The notes under the pieces were generated by a model. That model was not told the DNA's origin and made no database searches. It saw only the letters and a list, made by a program, of their open reading frames with translations. A program made the translations under genes and the position numbers. Source: Alphaproteobacteria bacterium UBA6149 (GTDB lineage Bacteria; Pseudomonadota; Alphaproteobacteria; Rickettsiales; UBA998). From it: a stretch of DNA of 64,000 nt. Position 1 is the stretch's first letter, and each line of letters opens with the position of its first letter. This document shows, one piece after another, positions 49,126 to 57,718 of this stretch. The stretch spans positions 75,461 to 139,460 of the forward strand of contig DIUV01000044.1 of NCBI GenBank assembly GCA_002423155.1, written 5' to 3'.

Positions 49126-50970
49126 TTATTCGCCACTATGCAAGCGCACTTCTTCCAACTCCAACCAGCGCAATTCTGCCGCATCCAACTCTTTCACACT
49201 TTCGGCAAAACGCTTAGTGGATTTATCAAAAACTACTGGGTTGCTGGTATAAAGTTCTGGGTCTGCCAATAGAAGTTTTAACTGCGCTTGTTCTTCTTCC
49301 AATTTAGCCATGCGCTCAGGCAGTTTTTCTAATTCATGCTTTAATTTAAACGACATCTTAGTCGAAGAATTTTCTGTAAAAGCGCGTTCAGCATTGTTTA
49401 TTTTGCTTAACCCTTCGGGCTTGGGTTGTTTTTTCTTCGCTTCCAGATAATCACTATAGCCGCCAATATAGCCTTCTATTTGTGCATTGCCCTCAAATGC
49501 TAGAACTTTGCTAACTGTACGGTCAAGAAAATCGCGATCATGGCTGACTAAAATCAGCGTTCCTGCATAATCGGCGAGAATTTCTTGCAGCATATCCAGC
49601 GTATCCATATCCAAATCATTGGTGGGCTCGTCGAGAATTAAAACATTGCCGGGATTGGCGAGAACTTTGGCTAACATTAAGCGGTTCTGCTGCCCACCTG
49701 AAAGAGTACTCACTTGGTTACGTGCCACTTTTGGATCAAACAAGAAGTCCTTTAAGTAACCACACACATGGCGCTGCCGCTGCTCGGCACCGCTGCCCAA
49801 AGTAACATGGTCACCACCATCACTACATAAAGTTTGCCAAAGGCTCTTTTTGGGGTCTAATTGCACGCGGTTTTGATCAAAATAGGCAATTTCCATGGTT
49901 TTTCCGCGCGATACTCGACCCGAATCCGCCTCGATTTCGCCAATCAATAATTTTAAAAAAGTAGATTTACCCGAACCATTTTGCCCCAATATACCAATTC
50001 TATCCCCACGCATAATCCGCAGGTTAAAATCTTTCAATATAGGTTTATCGCCGTAGGATTTGTTCACCATCTTAAATTCAGTAACAATTTTAGAAGCTTG
50101 GGTGGGCGTTAACGGGTCTAGCTCAATCGTGCGCATGGTTTGATTGAACGAAGCTTTATCAGCGCGTAGTTTATCGCGCAATTTATGCAGCTCACTCAAA
50201 CGCCGCTGGTTACGCTTGCGCCGTCCGGTAACTCCGCCTTGCGTCCAATCTACTTCCGCTTCGAGTTTTTTTTGCATATTTTGAATTTCGCGCGCTTCTT
50301 GCTCCATTATTTGCTCTGCCCAAGCATCAAAATTCTGATACCCACCCGAAAAACTCCGCACTGCGCCGCGGTCAATCCATAAAACTTTACGCGAAATGGC
50401 GTTTAAAAATGCGCGGTCATGGCTCACGCAGACTAACGCACCGCGATAAGCTTTCAGGTAGGTTTCCAGCCATTCAATCGTGCCTAAATCCAAATGGTTG
50501 GTTGGCTCATCTAGCAATAATATATCTGGCTCTTCTACTAAGGCTCGCGCCAAAGCCGCCCGCCGTAACTGCCCACCCGAAAGCGTTTTCATTAAAGCCG
50601 CATCTTCTAACCCCAAGGGGGCAATTACCATATCCGCCAGATGCTCGCGTGATTCACCCAAATCTTCCAAACCAATATGCACACTGGGTTTTAATCCATC
50701 TACCACAAATTGCTTCACGCTAGATTCGGGCGGATAAACCACTTTTTGCGCCAGATACCCAATGGTAATGCCGGGCAAAACAAAGCGCTTACCTGCATCC
50801 AGCTCTAATTCCTCTAAAATCAGCCGCATCAGCGTAGTTTTACCTGCGCCATTCTTACCCACTAAGCAAATTTTATCCCCTTCGCAAATATGCATACGCA
50901 AATTTTCAAACACGGGTTTGCCGCCGTAAGTGAGGGATATATCTTCTAGGCTAATTAGAACTCTGGACAT
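49126..50970 (-). CDS. uup: ABC-F ATPase Uup
   Basis: A 614-residue soluble protein with two ABC domains and no membrane segment: Walker A GKNGAGKTT near residue 38 and GQNGSGKST near 338, signature motifs LSGGQLRRAAL near 130 and LSGGQQNRLML near 430, and Walker B LLDEPTNHLD and ILDEPTNDLD. The C-terminal coiled coil (LEKLPERMAKLEEEQAQLK) is typical of Uup. ABC-F proteins act on ribosomes or DNA ends; Uup is implicated in transposon excision and translation. Start ATG at 50970. Confidence 0.94.
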   Translation of the reverse strand: MSRVLISLEDISLTYGGKPVFENLRMHICEGDKICLVGKNGAGKTTLMRLILEELELDAGKRFVLPGITIGYLAQKVVYPPESSVKQFVVDGLKPSVHIGLEDLGESREHLADMVIAPLGLEDAALMKTLSGGQLRRAALARALVEEPDILLLDEPTNHLDLGTIEWLETYLKAYRGALVCVSHDRAFLNAISRKVLWIDRGAVRSFSGGYQNFDAWAEQIMEQEAREIQNMQKKLEAEVDWTQGGVTGRRKRNQRRLSELHKLRDKLRADKASFNQTMRTIELDPLTPTQASKIVTEFKMVNKSYGDKPILKDFNLRIMRGDRIGILGQNGSGKSTFLKLLIGEIEADSGRVSRGKTMEIAYFDQNRVQLDPKKSLWQTLCSDGGDHVTLGSGAEQRQRHVCGYLKDFLFDPKVARNQVSTLSGGQQNRLMLAKVLANPGNVLILDEPTNDLDMDTLDMLQEILADYAGTLILVSHDRDFLDRTVSKVLAFEGNAQIEGYIGGYSDYLEAKKKQPKPEGLSKINNAERAFTENSSTKMSFKLKHELEKLPERMAKLEEEQAQLKLLLADPELYTSNPVVFDKSTKRFAESVKELDAAELRWLELEEVRLHSGE

Positions 50971-50996
50971 TTTTTATTTTTTATATTTTTCAGCGA

Positions 50997-51263
50997 TTAA
51001 TTATCATACACATCACGACGATGACCTATCGCCACAATAGTAACTATTTTTTGTTCATGGTCGATAGTATAGATTATCCGATAAACACTCACCCTTATCC
51101 GCCGCTGCCCATAAAGACCATGCCGCAAAGGTTTACCATAACCTAGCGGATCCGTAGTTAAACGCTCATCAATTGCTCGCTTAAGTAGCTCTTTTGCAGA
51201 TTTTGGTAAAGCAGGAATATCTGCTTTTACCACTTTTTCAAGATATTCAATAATATAAGACAT
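50997..51263 (-). CDS. RelE/ParE-type toxin
   Basis: An 88-residue RelE/ParE-superfamily protein: EKVVKADIPALPKSAKELLKRAIDERL (in part: KSAKELLKRAIDERL), then the core RHGLYGQRRIRVSVYRIIYTIDHEQKIVTIVAIGHR with the typical R...YRIxY...VxIxxIGHRxxVY pattern. Such toxins cleave ribosome-bound mRNA or inhibit gyrase; which applies here is unclear. The start immediately follows the stop of the RHH antitoxin gene, so the two form one operon. Confidence 0.9.
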   Translation of the reverse strand: MSYIIEYLEKVVKADIPALPKSAKELLKRAIDERLTTDPLGYGKPLRHGLYGQRRIRVSVYRIIYTIDHEQKIVTIVAIGHRRDVYDN

Positions 51264-51488
51264 TTATTCCCAAGCTTGCTCATGAGTGTAACGCATTCCA
51301 TTATCTTCTTCTATGCGTTGATTGCTGACTTTAGAAAAATAGGCATCTTCATCAATTTTCAAAGCATTACGAATAAGTTCTGCCGCCACCGCCGAAATAG
51401 AACAAGAGCGTTGCGCGGCAAGAACGCCAAGCAAACCATTAGTTTCGTTATCTAACATAACTTGAATACGGGGATTGATAGTGGACAT
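51264..51488 (-). CDS. ribbon-helix-helix antitoxin
   Basis: A 74-residue protein with an N-terminal RHH motif (NPRIQVMLDNETNGLLGVLAAQRSCSISAVAAELIRNAL; core ISAVAAELIRNAL) and a flexible acidic C-terminal tail (EEDNGMRYTHEQAWE) expected to bind the toxin. AGGAG precedes the ATG. Just upstream is AAGTG-ata-CACTT, a short palindrome that could be the autoregulatory operator. It is immediately upstream of the RelE-type toxin gene. Confidence 0.88.
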   Translation of the reverse strand: MSTINPRIQVMLDNETNGLLGVLAAQRSCSISAVAAELIRNALKIDEDAYFSKVSNQRIEEDNGMRYTHEQAWE

Positions 51489-51558
51489 TATATTTACTCC
51501 TAGTATGCTACATATTTACAAGTGTATCACTTATTACTCATTTTAGCAACTCCCCAAA

Positions 51559-53352
51559 ATGACCCCACTACAAATCCTCAAAAAAACCTACGGCTATCCC
51601 AGCTTCCGCAGCGTGCAGGAGGAGGTGATTGACCAAATTATCGCAGGCGGAAGTGCGTTCGTGCTTATGCCCACGGGTGGAGGGAAATCGCTTTGTTATC
51701 AGATACCATCTTTGTGCCGCGAGGGGGTGGGGATTATTGTTTCGCCACTGATTGCGCTGATGCAAGACCAGGTGAATGCACTTAAACAATTAGGCATTTC
51801 TGCCGCGGCGATTAATTCCAGCATGAGCTCAGCGGAAGTGGCGCAAGTGTTTGCCCAGATACGCGCCAATAGTTTAGAGATGCTCTATGTCGCGCCTGAG
51901 CGGCTTTTGATGGATGATTTTTTGAGTTTTCTCGACCAAACCAAAGTCGCACTTTTTGCCATTGATGAGGCGCATTGTGTATCGCAATGGGGGCATGATT
52001 TCCGCCCGCATTATACGGCGCTTTCTTTGTTGGCAGAGCGTTTTCCGAAAATTCCCCGTATTGCGCTTACGGCTACGGCGGATACTCCCACGCGCAAAGA
52101 TATTGTTGAGCGGTTGCATTTACAAAACGGCAAAACTTTTATCACCGGGTTTGACCGCCCGAATATTCATTACGAAATCGCCCATAAAGAAAATGCTCGC
52201 CAGCAAGTGCTGAAATTCATTAAAAACAAGCATCAGGGCGATAGCGGCATTGTTTATTGCTTATCGCGCAAACTAACCGAAGAAATCGCCGAATGGTTAT
52301 GTTCAGAAGGCTATAAAGCCCTTGCCTATCACGCAGGTATGCGCCCGAATGAACGCTCGGAAAATCAAGAGCGTTTCTTGCGGGAAGAAAATATTATCAT
52401 GGTGGCAACCATCGCCTTTGGTATGGGGATTGATAAACCCGATGTGCGCTTTGTGGTGCATATGAGCATTCCCAAAAATATTGAAGCTTATTACCAAGAA
52501 ACCGGCAGGGCTGGGCGTGATGGCTTGCCCTCAAATGCACTCATGATTTATGGCGTGGGTGATTTAGTCTTGCTGCGCAGTTTTATTGATGATTCCAACG
52601 CGCCCGAAGCGCAAAAACGCATTGAACATCAAAAACTAAATTCGCTGATAGGTTTATGTGAAGCTGCTTCTTGCCGCCGGCAAATTTTATTAGAATATTT
52701 CGGCGACCAGTGCGAGCCGTGCAATAATTGCGACTCCTGCCAAAACCCGCCCGAAACTTTTGATGCCACCATCGCCGCACAAAAAGCGATTTCCTGCGTT
52801 TTTCGCACCGACCAACGCTTTGGGGTGACTTATCTGATTGATGTTTTATTGGGCAAAAATAATGACCGCATCAAAGGTTTCGGGCATGATAAAGTCAGCA
52901 CTTTTGGCATTGGGGGTGAATATAATAAACATGAATGGATGAGTATTTATCGCCAGCTAATCGTACAAAATTTCTTGCGTATAGATAGCCAACATGGCGG
53001 CTTGCATATTACCCCCATGGGGCAGAAATTCTTGAAAGAAAAAGAAACTTTGTCTTTGCGTAAACTCCCACCGCGCAAGAGTGAGCGCACAAAATCTAAC
53101 GCTGCGGCTATAAAACTAGAATTTGAAAGCGATGAAGAACAAAATTTGTTTGATAAGCTAAAAGCCACGCGCATGACCCTCGCCAAAGCGCAAGAACTAC
53201 CCCCTTATGTAATCTTCCACGACAAAACCCTGCGCGAAATGGTGGCAAAACGCCCGACAAACTTGGAAGAATTTTCCCAAATTAGCGGCGTGGGTGAGCA
53301 AAAAATGCAGCGTTATGGGGAGGTTTTTATAAAAGTGATTGTGGAGAATTAA
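51559..53352 (+). CDS. recQ: ATP-dependent DNA helicase RecQ
   Basis: RecQ unwinds DNA during recombination and repair. The 597-residue protein has Walker A TGGGKSLCYQIPS near residue 40, DEAH (AIDEAHCVSQWGHDF near 135), and QETGRAGRDGLPS near 315. The RQC zinc region is CRRQILLEYFGDQCEPCNNCDSC near 375, with four Cys, and a C-terminal HRDC-like domain starts near 520. The stop overlaps the stop of a convergent antitoxin gene, so the two share TTAA. Short gap and divergence separate it from the upstream RHH antitoxin. Confidence 0.96.
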   Translation: MTPLQILKKTYGYPSFRSVQEEVIDQIIAGGSAFVLMPTGGGKSLCYQIPSLCREGVGIIVSPLIALMQDQVNALKQLGISAAAINSSMSSAEVAQVFAQIRANSLEMLYVAPERLLMDDFLSFLDQTKVALFAIDEAHCVSQWGHDFRPHYTALSLLAERFPKIPRIALTATADTPTRKDIVERLHLQNGKTFITGFDRPNIHYEIAHKENARQQVLKFIKNKHQGDSGIVYCLSRKLTEEIAEWLCSEGYKALAYHAGMRPNERSENQERFLREENIIMVATIAFGMGIDKPDVRFVVHMSIPKNIEAYYQETGRAGRDGLPSNALMIYGVGDLVLLRSFIDDSNAPEAQKRIEHQKLNSLIGLCEAASCRRQILLEYFGDQCEPCNNCDSCQNPPETFDATIAAQKAISCVFRTDQRFGVTYLIDVLLGKNNDRIKGFGHDKVSTFGIGGEYNKHEWMSIYRQLIVQNFLRIDSQHGGLHITPMGQKFLKEKETLSLRKLPPRKSERTKSNAAAIKLEFESDEEQNLFDKLKATRMTLAKAQELPPYVIFHDKTLREMVAKRPTNLEEFSQISGVGEQKMQRYGEVFIKVIVEN

Positions 53353-53594
53353 AGTTCATCACCTTCACGCGGCGATCCACCAGATTTACGTGTCATAATC
53401 TGCATAAATGCGCCCATATCCGCACGATTTCTACGTTCTGAGAAAAACTCAGCATTATTCATTGCCCCAATTTTCTCAGCAACGGCAATTGCTATGAATT
53501 GATTGACACTAGTACCATCCTGTTTAGCGATTGCATCGACCGCTTTTTTCATCGAATGGGGTAAGCGTAAAAGGTAAGTTGCAGCATTACTCAT
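53349..53594 (-). CDS. Arc/ribbon-helix-helix antitoxin paired with a PIN toxin
   Basis: An 81-residue protein with LPHSMKKAVDAIAKQDGTSVNQFIAIAVAEKI near residue 11, the HicB-like/RHH pattern (SVNQFIAIAVAEKI), and a polar C-terminus. It is the downstream partner of a PIN-domain protein with a 4-base ATGA overlap, so this module is in toxin-first order. Its stop codon overlaps the recQ stop. A role as DNA-binding antitoxin is inferred from family and context. Confidence 0.85.
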   Translation of the reverse strand: MSNAATYLLRLPHSMKKAVDAIAKQDGTSVNQFIAIAVAEKIGAMNNAEFFSERRNRADMGAFMQIMTRKSGGSPREGDEL

Positions 53595-54022
53595 ATTCTA
53601 ATCCTCCTTATTGCATCACAGGGACGGTAAATATCTAAACCAAATTTTGCAGGCACATCGCCATAATCACGCAAATTGAAAGTTATAATCGCATCCGCCC
53701 GACCATTTACTGCAGCTTCCAAAACCATCTCATCCGCAGGATCATGCAAAGTTGGACGCCATAAAAAATAAGTTTCTACAGGTTCTATCAAAGTAACGAC
53801 ACCATCTAAAAATAATCTAGTTTCATATTCGCTTAACCCAGCAGCGAGAATTTGTTTTTCTCGGCTACAAACCGCTTCATATTCAATTACCAACGCAACA
53901 TTGGCTAAAATAGTTATGCGTTTTTCAAAAGCAGCAATCAACAACGCAGCAGATGCACCTTGAGGACTACGCATTGCAGCAACAATAACATCAGTATCAA
54001 GCACAAACCTCATATTGCCCAC
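53591..54022 (-). CDS. PIN-domain toxin (PF13470-like)
   Basis: A 143-residue PIN-domain protein, probably an RNase toxin. FVLDTDVIVAAMRSPQGA near residue 6 holds the first Asp, EYEAVCSR near 48 the conserved Glu, and DPADEMVLEAAVNGRADAIITFNLRDYG near 93 the last acidic pair (DEMVLEAA and ADAIITFNLRDY). The subfamily resembles the putative-toxin PIN group that pairs with RHH antitoxins. It overlaps the antitoxin gene by 4 bases. Toxin-first order is unusual but known. Confidence 0.88.
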   Translation of the reverse strand: MGNMRFVLDTDVIVAAMRSPQGASAALLIAAFEKRITILANVALVIEYEAVCSREKQILAAGLSEYETRLFLDGVVTLIEPVETYFLWRPTLHDPADEMVLEAAVNGRADAIITFNLRDYGDVPAKFGLDIYRPCDAIRRIRI

Positions 54023-54064
54023 AATATCATAATATAGCTAAAAAACCAATAAGAAAATCTAAAC

Positions 54065-55093
54065 TTAATTTCCCAATCCCTTACTCGTCGAATACTCAAA
54101 ATGCAAAGCCTGCTCAGGATATACCAACGGATGAATTGCATGCGCAGCCATTGCTGCTTCTGAGAACCCACATAAAATTAATTTAAGCTTGTTTTTATAA
54201 GTGGCAATATCGCCAATGGCAAATACACCTGCCGAGCTGGTTTGCATGGTTGCCGGATCAACTTCTATATGGCTTAAATGTAGCCCCAATCCCCAAGTAG
54301 CAATTGGGCCTAATTCCATTGCTAAACCAAAAAATGCCAATAGTGCATCCGCAGGCAAAGTTTTTTCCTCGCCTTCTAAAGTTGCTACGCGCACGCCCGA
54401 CAATTTGCCTGCTTCACCCACTAAGCCAGCTAATTGATAAGGCACCACCATTTCAATTTTTCCGGCTTGTGCTAATTCTTCCAATTTTGCGACATTTTCA
54501 GGAGCAGCGCGGAATTTGGGGCGGCGATGTACCACTTGCACTTTTGCCGCAATATCCGCCAGCTCAATCGCCCAATCGACCGCCGAATCACCGCCCCCAG
54601 CGATTACGATGTTTTTGCCCATAAATTCTGATTTTTTGCGCACGAAGTAAAACACCCCCGCACCTTCACCCAAGTTATTTTCTTCATATTTTTCCAAATC
54701 TTCCAAAGGTGGACGATTCGGACCAAACGCACCACATCCAGCGGCAATTAGCACAGCCGAAGCCGTAATCGTAACATTTTTAGAAGTCTGTACCTGCCAG
54801 CGTCCATTGGGCAGCCGCTCTAATTTTTCTACCCGTTGCCCAAAATGGTAGGTTGGGCTAAAAGGTGCCGCTTGTGCCACCAGATTATCCACCAAATCTT
54901 GCGCGGCAATTTGCGGATAAGCAGGAATATCATAAATTGGCTTTTCGGGATAAAGCGCGCTACATTGTCCGCCTGCTTCGGATTGCGCATCAATAATATG
55001 CACTTTCATCTTCAACATACCACATTCAAAAGCGGCAAATAATCCGACCGGACCGGCACCAATTATTATTACATTAGTTTCATGATTTGACAT
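54065..55093 (-). CDS. ferredoxin/flavodoxin-NADP+ reductase, thioredoxin-reductase-like type
   Basis: A 342-residue FAD enzyme related to thioredoxin reductase but lacking its CxxC pair. The FAD site is IIIGAGPVGLFAAFECG near residue 10, SEAGGQCSALYPEKPIYDIP near 38 is diagnostic of this FNR type, and the NADPH site is IVIAGGGDSAVDWAIEL near 160. FIGDIATYK near 297 (AIGDIATY) completes the fold. It transfers electrons between NADPH and ferredoxin. Same strand as the PIN module but separated by 42 bases with no coupling. Confidence 0.94.
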   Translation of the reverse strand: MSNHETNVIIIGAGPVGLFAAFECGMLKMKVHIIDAQSEAGGQCSALYPEKPIYDIPAYPQIAAQDLVDNLVAQAAPFSPTYHFGQRVEKLERLPNGRWQVQTSKNVTITASAVLIAAGCGAFGPNRPPLEDLEKYEENNLGEGAGVFYFVRKKSEFMGKNIVIAGGGDSAVDWAIELADIAAKVQVVHRRPKFRAAPENVAKLEELAQAGKIEMVVPYQLAGLVGEAGKLSGVRVATLEGEEKTLPADALLAFFGLAMELGPIATWGLGLHLSHIEVDPATMQTSSAGVFAIGDIATYKNKLKLILCGFSEAAMAAHAIHPLVYPEQALHFEYSTSKGLGN

Positions 55094-55148
55094 TATTTCT
55101 TCTCAAGCACAGAATATGAAAAAACATATTTAACTTGCGAATAGCATA

Positions 55149-56825
55149 ATGACAAACACAAATGAACATGCTTGGATAAAACATTATCCGAAAGGAATAG
55201 ATTGGCACGCCGCTATAAATATTCAACCAATTGATAAATTGCTGGAAAATTCTGCTCAGAAATCTCCCCAAAATATCTGCTTAGAGTTTAAAGGGCGCGA
55301 GTTTACCTATGCAGAAATCAACGACAAAGTCACTCGTGTAAGTCATGCTTTGCAACAAATGGGCATTGGCAGAAACAGCCGCGTCGGATTATTTCTGCCC
55401 AATTGCCCACAATTTGTGATTGCTTATTATGCCATTTTGCGCGCTGGCGCTACGGTTGTTAATTACAATCCGCTTTATTCTCCCCGTGAGTTGGAACATC
55501 AAATTCGTGATTCTGAAACCGAAATCATGTTCACCTTAGACCTAAAACTACTCTACGATAAATTATCTCCACTGCTGGAAAAAACGCCTCTGCGCAGAAT
55601 TATTGTTAGTTCTATGGGGGATGCGCTCAGCTGGAGTAAATCCATATTATTTAATCTTACGCGCAGCAAAGATATTGCCAATTTCAGCCATGATGCCGAG
55701 CATTTGTCTTTTAGCACCTTGCTGGAAGCCCCAGCGATTGCTCCAGAAGTCACTATCAACCCTGAGCAAGATATTGCCGTTTTGCAATATACGGGGGGCA
55801 CTACGGGCGTTCCTAAGGGAGTTATATTAACTCACGCCAATCTCAGCGCCAATGTGGAGCAAGCAAAATTATGGCTCAATGCGCAATCGGATTCTAATGC
55901 AGTGGAAACTATGGTGGGAATTTTGCCATTTTTTCATGTATTTGCCATGACGGTAGTAATGAATTTAGGGATTGCTACTCGCATGCGGCTATTGCTGCAC
56001 CCCAAACTAGAATTAAAATCCCTGCTTGAAGAAATACAAAATAAACGCCCGACCTTTATGCCGGGAGTGCCTACCTTATTCAGTGCTTTATTAAATTATA
56101 AGAAGCTAGCAGATTACAATCTTTCATCACTAAAAACCTGCATCTCCGGCGGTGCGCCTTTGCCAGTAGAAATAAAACAACGCTTTGAAGAACTCACTGG
56201 CAGCACCTTGATTGAAGGTTATGGCATGTCGGAAAGCTCGCCAATTGTAGCGGCTAATCCTCTACATGGAATTAATAAGTCTGGTTCTATTGGCTTGCCT
56301 TTGCCGCAAACTATTTTAGAAATTATTGACCCCGAAACGGGAAATATTTTGCCAACGGGTGAAATTGGCGAAATTTGCATTCGCGGCCCCCAAATAATGT
56401 CAGGCTATTGGAATAACCAAACAGAAACTGATAACGTACTAAAAAATGGTCGCTTACATAGCGGCGATTTAGGTAAAATGGATGAAGATGGCTATTTTTA
56501 TGTGGTCGATAGATTAAAGGAAATGATTATCTCGGGCGGATATAATATTTATCCCCGTAATATCGAGGAACAAATCTATCAGCATGAAGAAATATTGGAA
56601 GCCGCGGTGGTGGGCAGAAATAATAAATTACGCGGACAAGAACCCGTTGCCTTTGTGGTGCGAAAAGCAGGTAGTAATTTAAACGAAACTCAGCTAAAAG
56701 AATTTTTAAAGGCGCGGCTTTCTAGCTACACGCTCCCGGCGGAAATTATTTTTTGTGATGATTTGCCTAAAAGTATAATTGGTAAAATTTTGAAAAAAGA
56801 TTTATTAGACCTCCTCAGAAACTAA
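55149..56825 (+). CDS. long-chain fatty acid-CoA ligase (FadD-like)
   Basis: This 558-residue AMP-forming enzyme activates fatty acids to acyl-CoA. The AMP-binding P-loop is LQYTGGTTGVPKGVILTH near residue 209. GYGMSESSPIVAANP near 356, HSGDLGKMDEDGYFYVVDRLKEMI near 436 (in part GDLGKMDEDGYFYVVDR) and the C-terminal catalytic Lys in LPKSIIGKILKKDL near 542 are all present. It diverges from the FNR gene. A weak hairpin follows. Substrate length is inferred from family similarity only. Confidence 0.93.
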   Translation: MTNTNEHAWIKHYPKGIDWHAAINIQPIDKLLENSAQKSPQNICLEFKGREFTYAEINDKVTRVSHALQQMGIGRNSRVGLFLPNCPQFVIAYYAILRAGATVVNYNPLYSPRELEHQIRDSETEIMFTLDLKLLYDKLSPLLEKTPLRRIIVSSMGDALSWSKSILFNLTRSKDIANFSHDAEHLSFSTLLEAPAIAPEVTINPEQDIAVLQYTGGTTGVPKGVILTHANLSANVEQAKLWLNAQSDSNAVETMVGILPFFHVFAMTVVMNLGIATRMRLLLHPKLELKSLLEEIQNKRPTFMPGVPTLFSALLNYKKLADYNLSSLKTCISGGAPLPVEIKQRFEELTGSTLIEGYGMSESSPIVAANPLHGINKSGSIGLPLPQTILEIIDPETGNILPTGEIGEICIRGPQIMSGYWNNQTETDNVLKNGRLHSGDLGKMDEDGYFYVVDRLKEMIISGGYNIYPRNIEEQIYQHEEILEAAVVGRNNKLRGQEPVAFVVRKAGSNLNETQLKEFLKARLSSYTLPAEIIFCDDLPKSIIGKILKKDLLDLLRN

Positions 56826-56839
56826 ATCTGTTGAGGTCT
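56807..56839 (+). terminator. weak hairpin after the acyl-CoA ligase gene
   Basis: Seven-base arms agacctc (56807-56813) and gaggtct (56833-56839) around a 19-base loop that contains the ligase stop codon. No T-tract is seen, so the call is uncertain. Confidence 0.3.
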
Positions 56840-56869
56840 ATTGCTAAAATTAAATGAAAGTAACCCCTG

Positions 56870-57517
56870 ATGGGCTTGATCGGAATATTATTTTTACCAT
56901 TTATAATCGTAAAACGTATTTTATGGAAAATTATTTGGCATAGTGTTTATTTTTTTCTTAAACGCCCCAAATTATTAATTTTTGTGCTAACCATGTTAGT
57001 CGTGTGGATTGTTTATAATAGTTTTTTACCTTTAATAAGCCCCAAAAACTCGCCAAAACTTGCGCCTGCCGCTCCTCCTAATATAGAAACTAAATCTCAA
57101 AAGACTATTCTGCCTGCCATTGTCGGGAAAATTGAAGATGGTAACGCGAGTTTTTCCAAAAATTTGATGAAAGCCATGAATGAACAACAAAGACAGCGTT
57201 ACACGCTAGCTTTTTACCATGCAATGAACTTGGTTCCCGCAGGGGAAACTTATAATTGGAAAAGTATTTCTATGTTTGGCTATTTTAAAATGAAAGAAAA
57301 TTTTGTCAGTAAATCAGGAATGATCTGTCGCAAATATGAAGAGTTAATCAGCCTGCAAGGACATAATCAGCAATTTGATAACATGGCTTGCCAATATCGC
57401 AATAATCCTAAAAACTGGTGTCGCCTGCGTGCAACCAGTACCCCATCGTGCGAAATAAGCGGCACGCCACCCAGCGGATTTGATAGTTTTTCTGGCTGGA
57501 TTAAGAAAATTTTTTAA
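56870..57517 (+). CDS. hypothetical membrane-anchored protein with C-terminal Cys-containing domain
   Basis: A 215-residue protein not recognised. The N-terminus has two hydrophobic stretches (residues about 3-15 and 33-55, IFVLTMLVVWIVYNSFLPLI), then a Pro/Ser-rich linker (APAAPPNIETK). The C-terminal domain from about residue 105 has SFSKNLMKAMNEQQRQRYTLAFYHAM and a Cys/Trp-rich part (YNWKSISMFGYFKMKENF, MICRKYEE, NWCRLRATSTPSCE), similar in style to alphaproteobacterial surface-antigen-type domains. The start lacks a good ribosome site. A cell-envelope role is only inferred. Confidence 0.65.
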   Translation: MGLIGILFLPFIIVKRILWKIIWHSVYFFLKRPKLLIFVLTMLVVWIVYNSFLPLISPKNSPKLAPAAPPNIETKSQKTILPAIVGKIEDGNASFSKNLMKAMNEQQRQRYTLAFYHAMNLVPAGETYNWKSISMFGYFKMKENFVSKSGMICRKYEELISLQGHNQQFDNMACQYRNNPKNWCRLRATSTPSCEISGTPPSGFDSFSGWIKKIF

Positions 57518-57540
57518 TTATTTAAGCAAAATATCTATCA

Positions 57541-57578
57541 AATTTATCTAAAATTTTATATAAAATTTTAGATAAATT
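57541..57578. repeat. 38-bp perfect palindrome
   Basis: The arms aatttatctaaaattttat and its complement meet with no loop and no mismatch. It lies in the 200-base spacer before the RTX protease gene. It is AT-rich and could be an operator, a cruciform or a terminator. Confidence 0.85.
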
Positions 57579-57718
57579 ATATGTATAATATATTGATAAG
57601 TATCATATAATTTTATTCAATTAACCATTTTTTAATCTTTTTGGTGTTATTCTCAAGTTAAGGGATGCCATTTCCTTTGCTAATATAAAAATAATAAAAA
57701 TAAATGTGGAGTTTTGTT

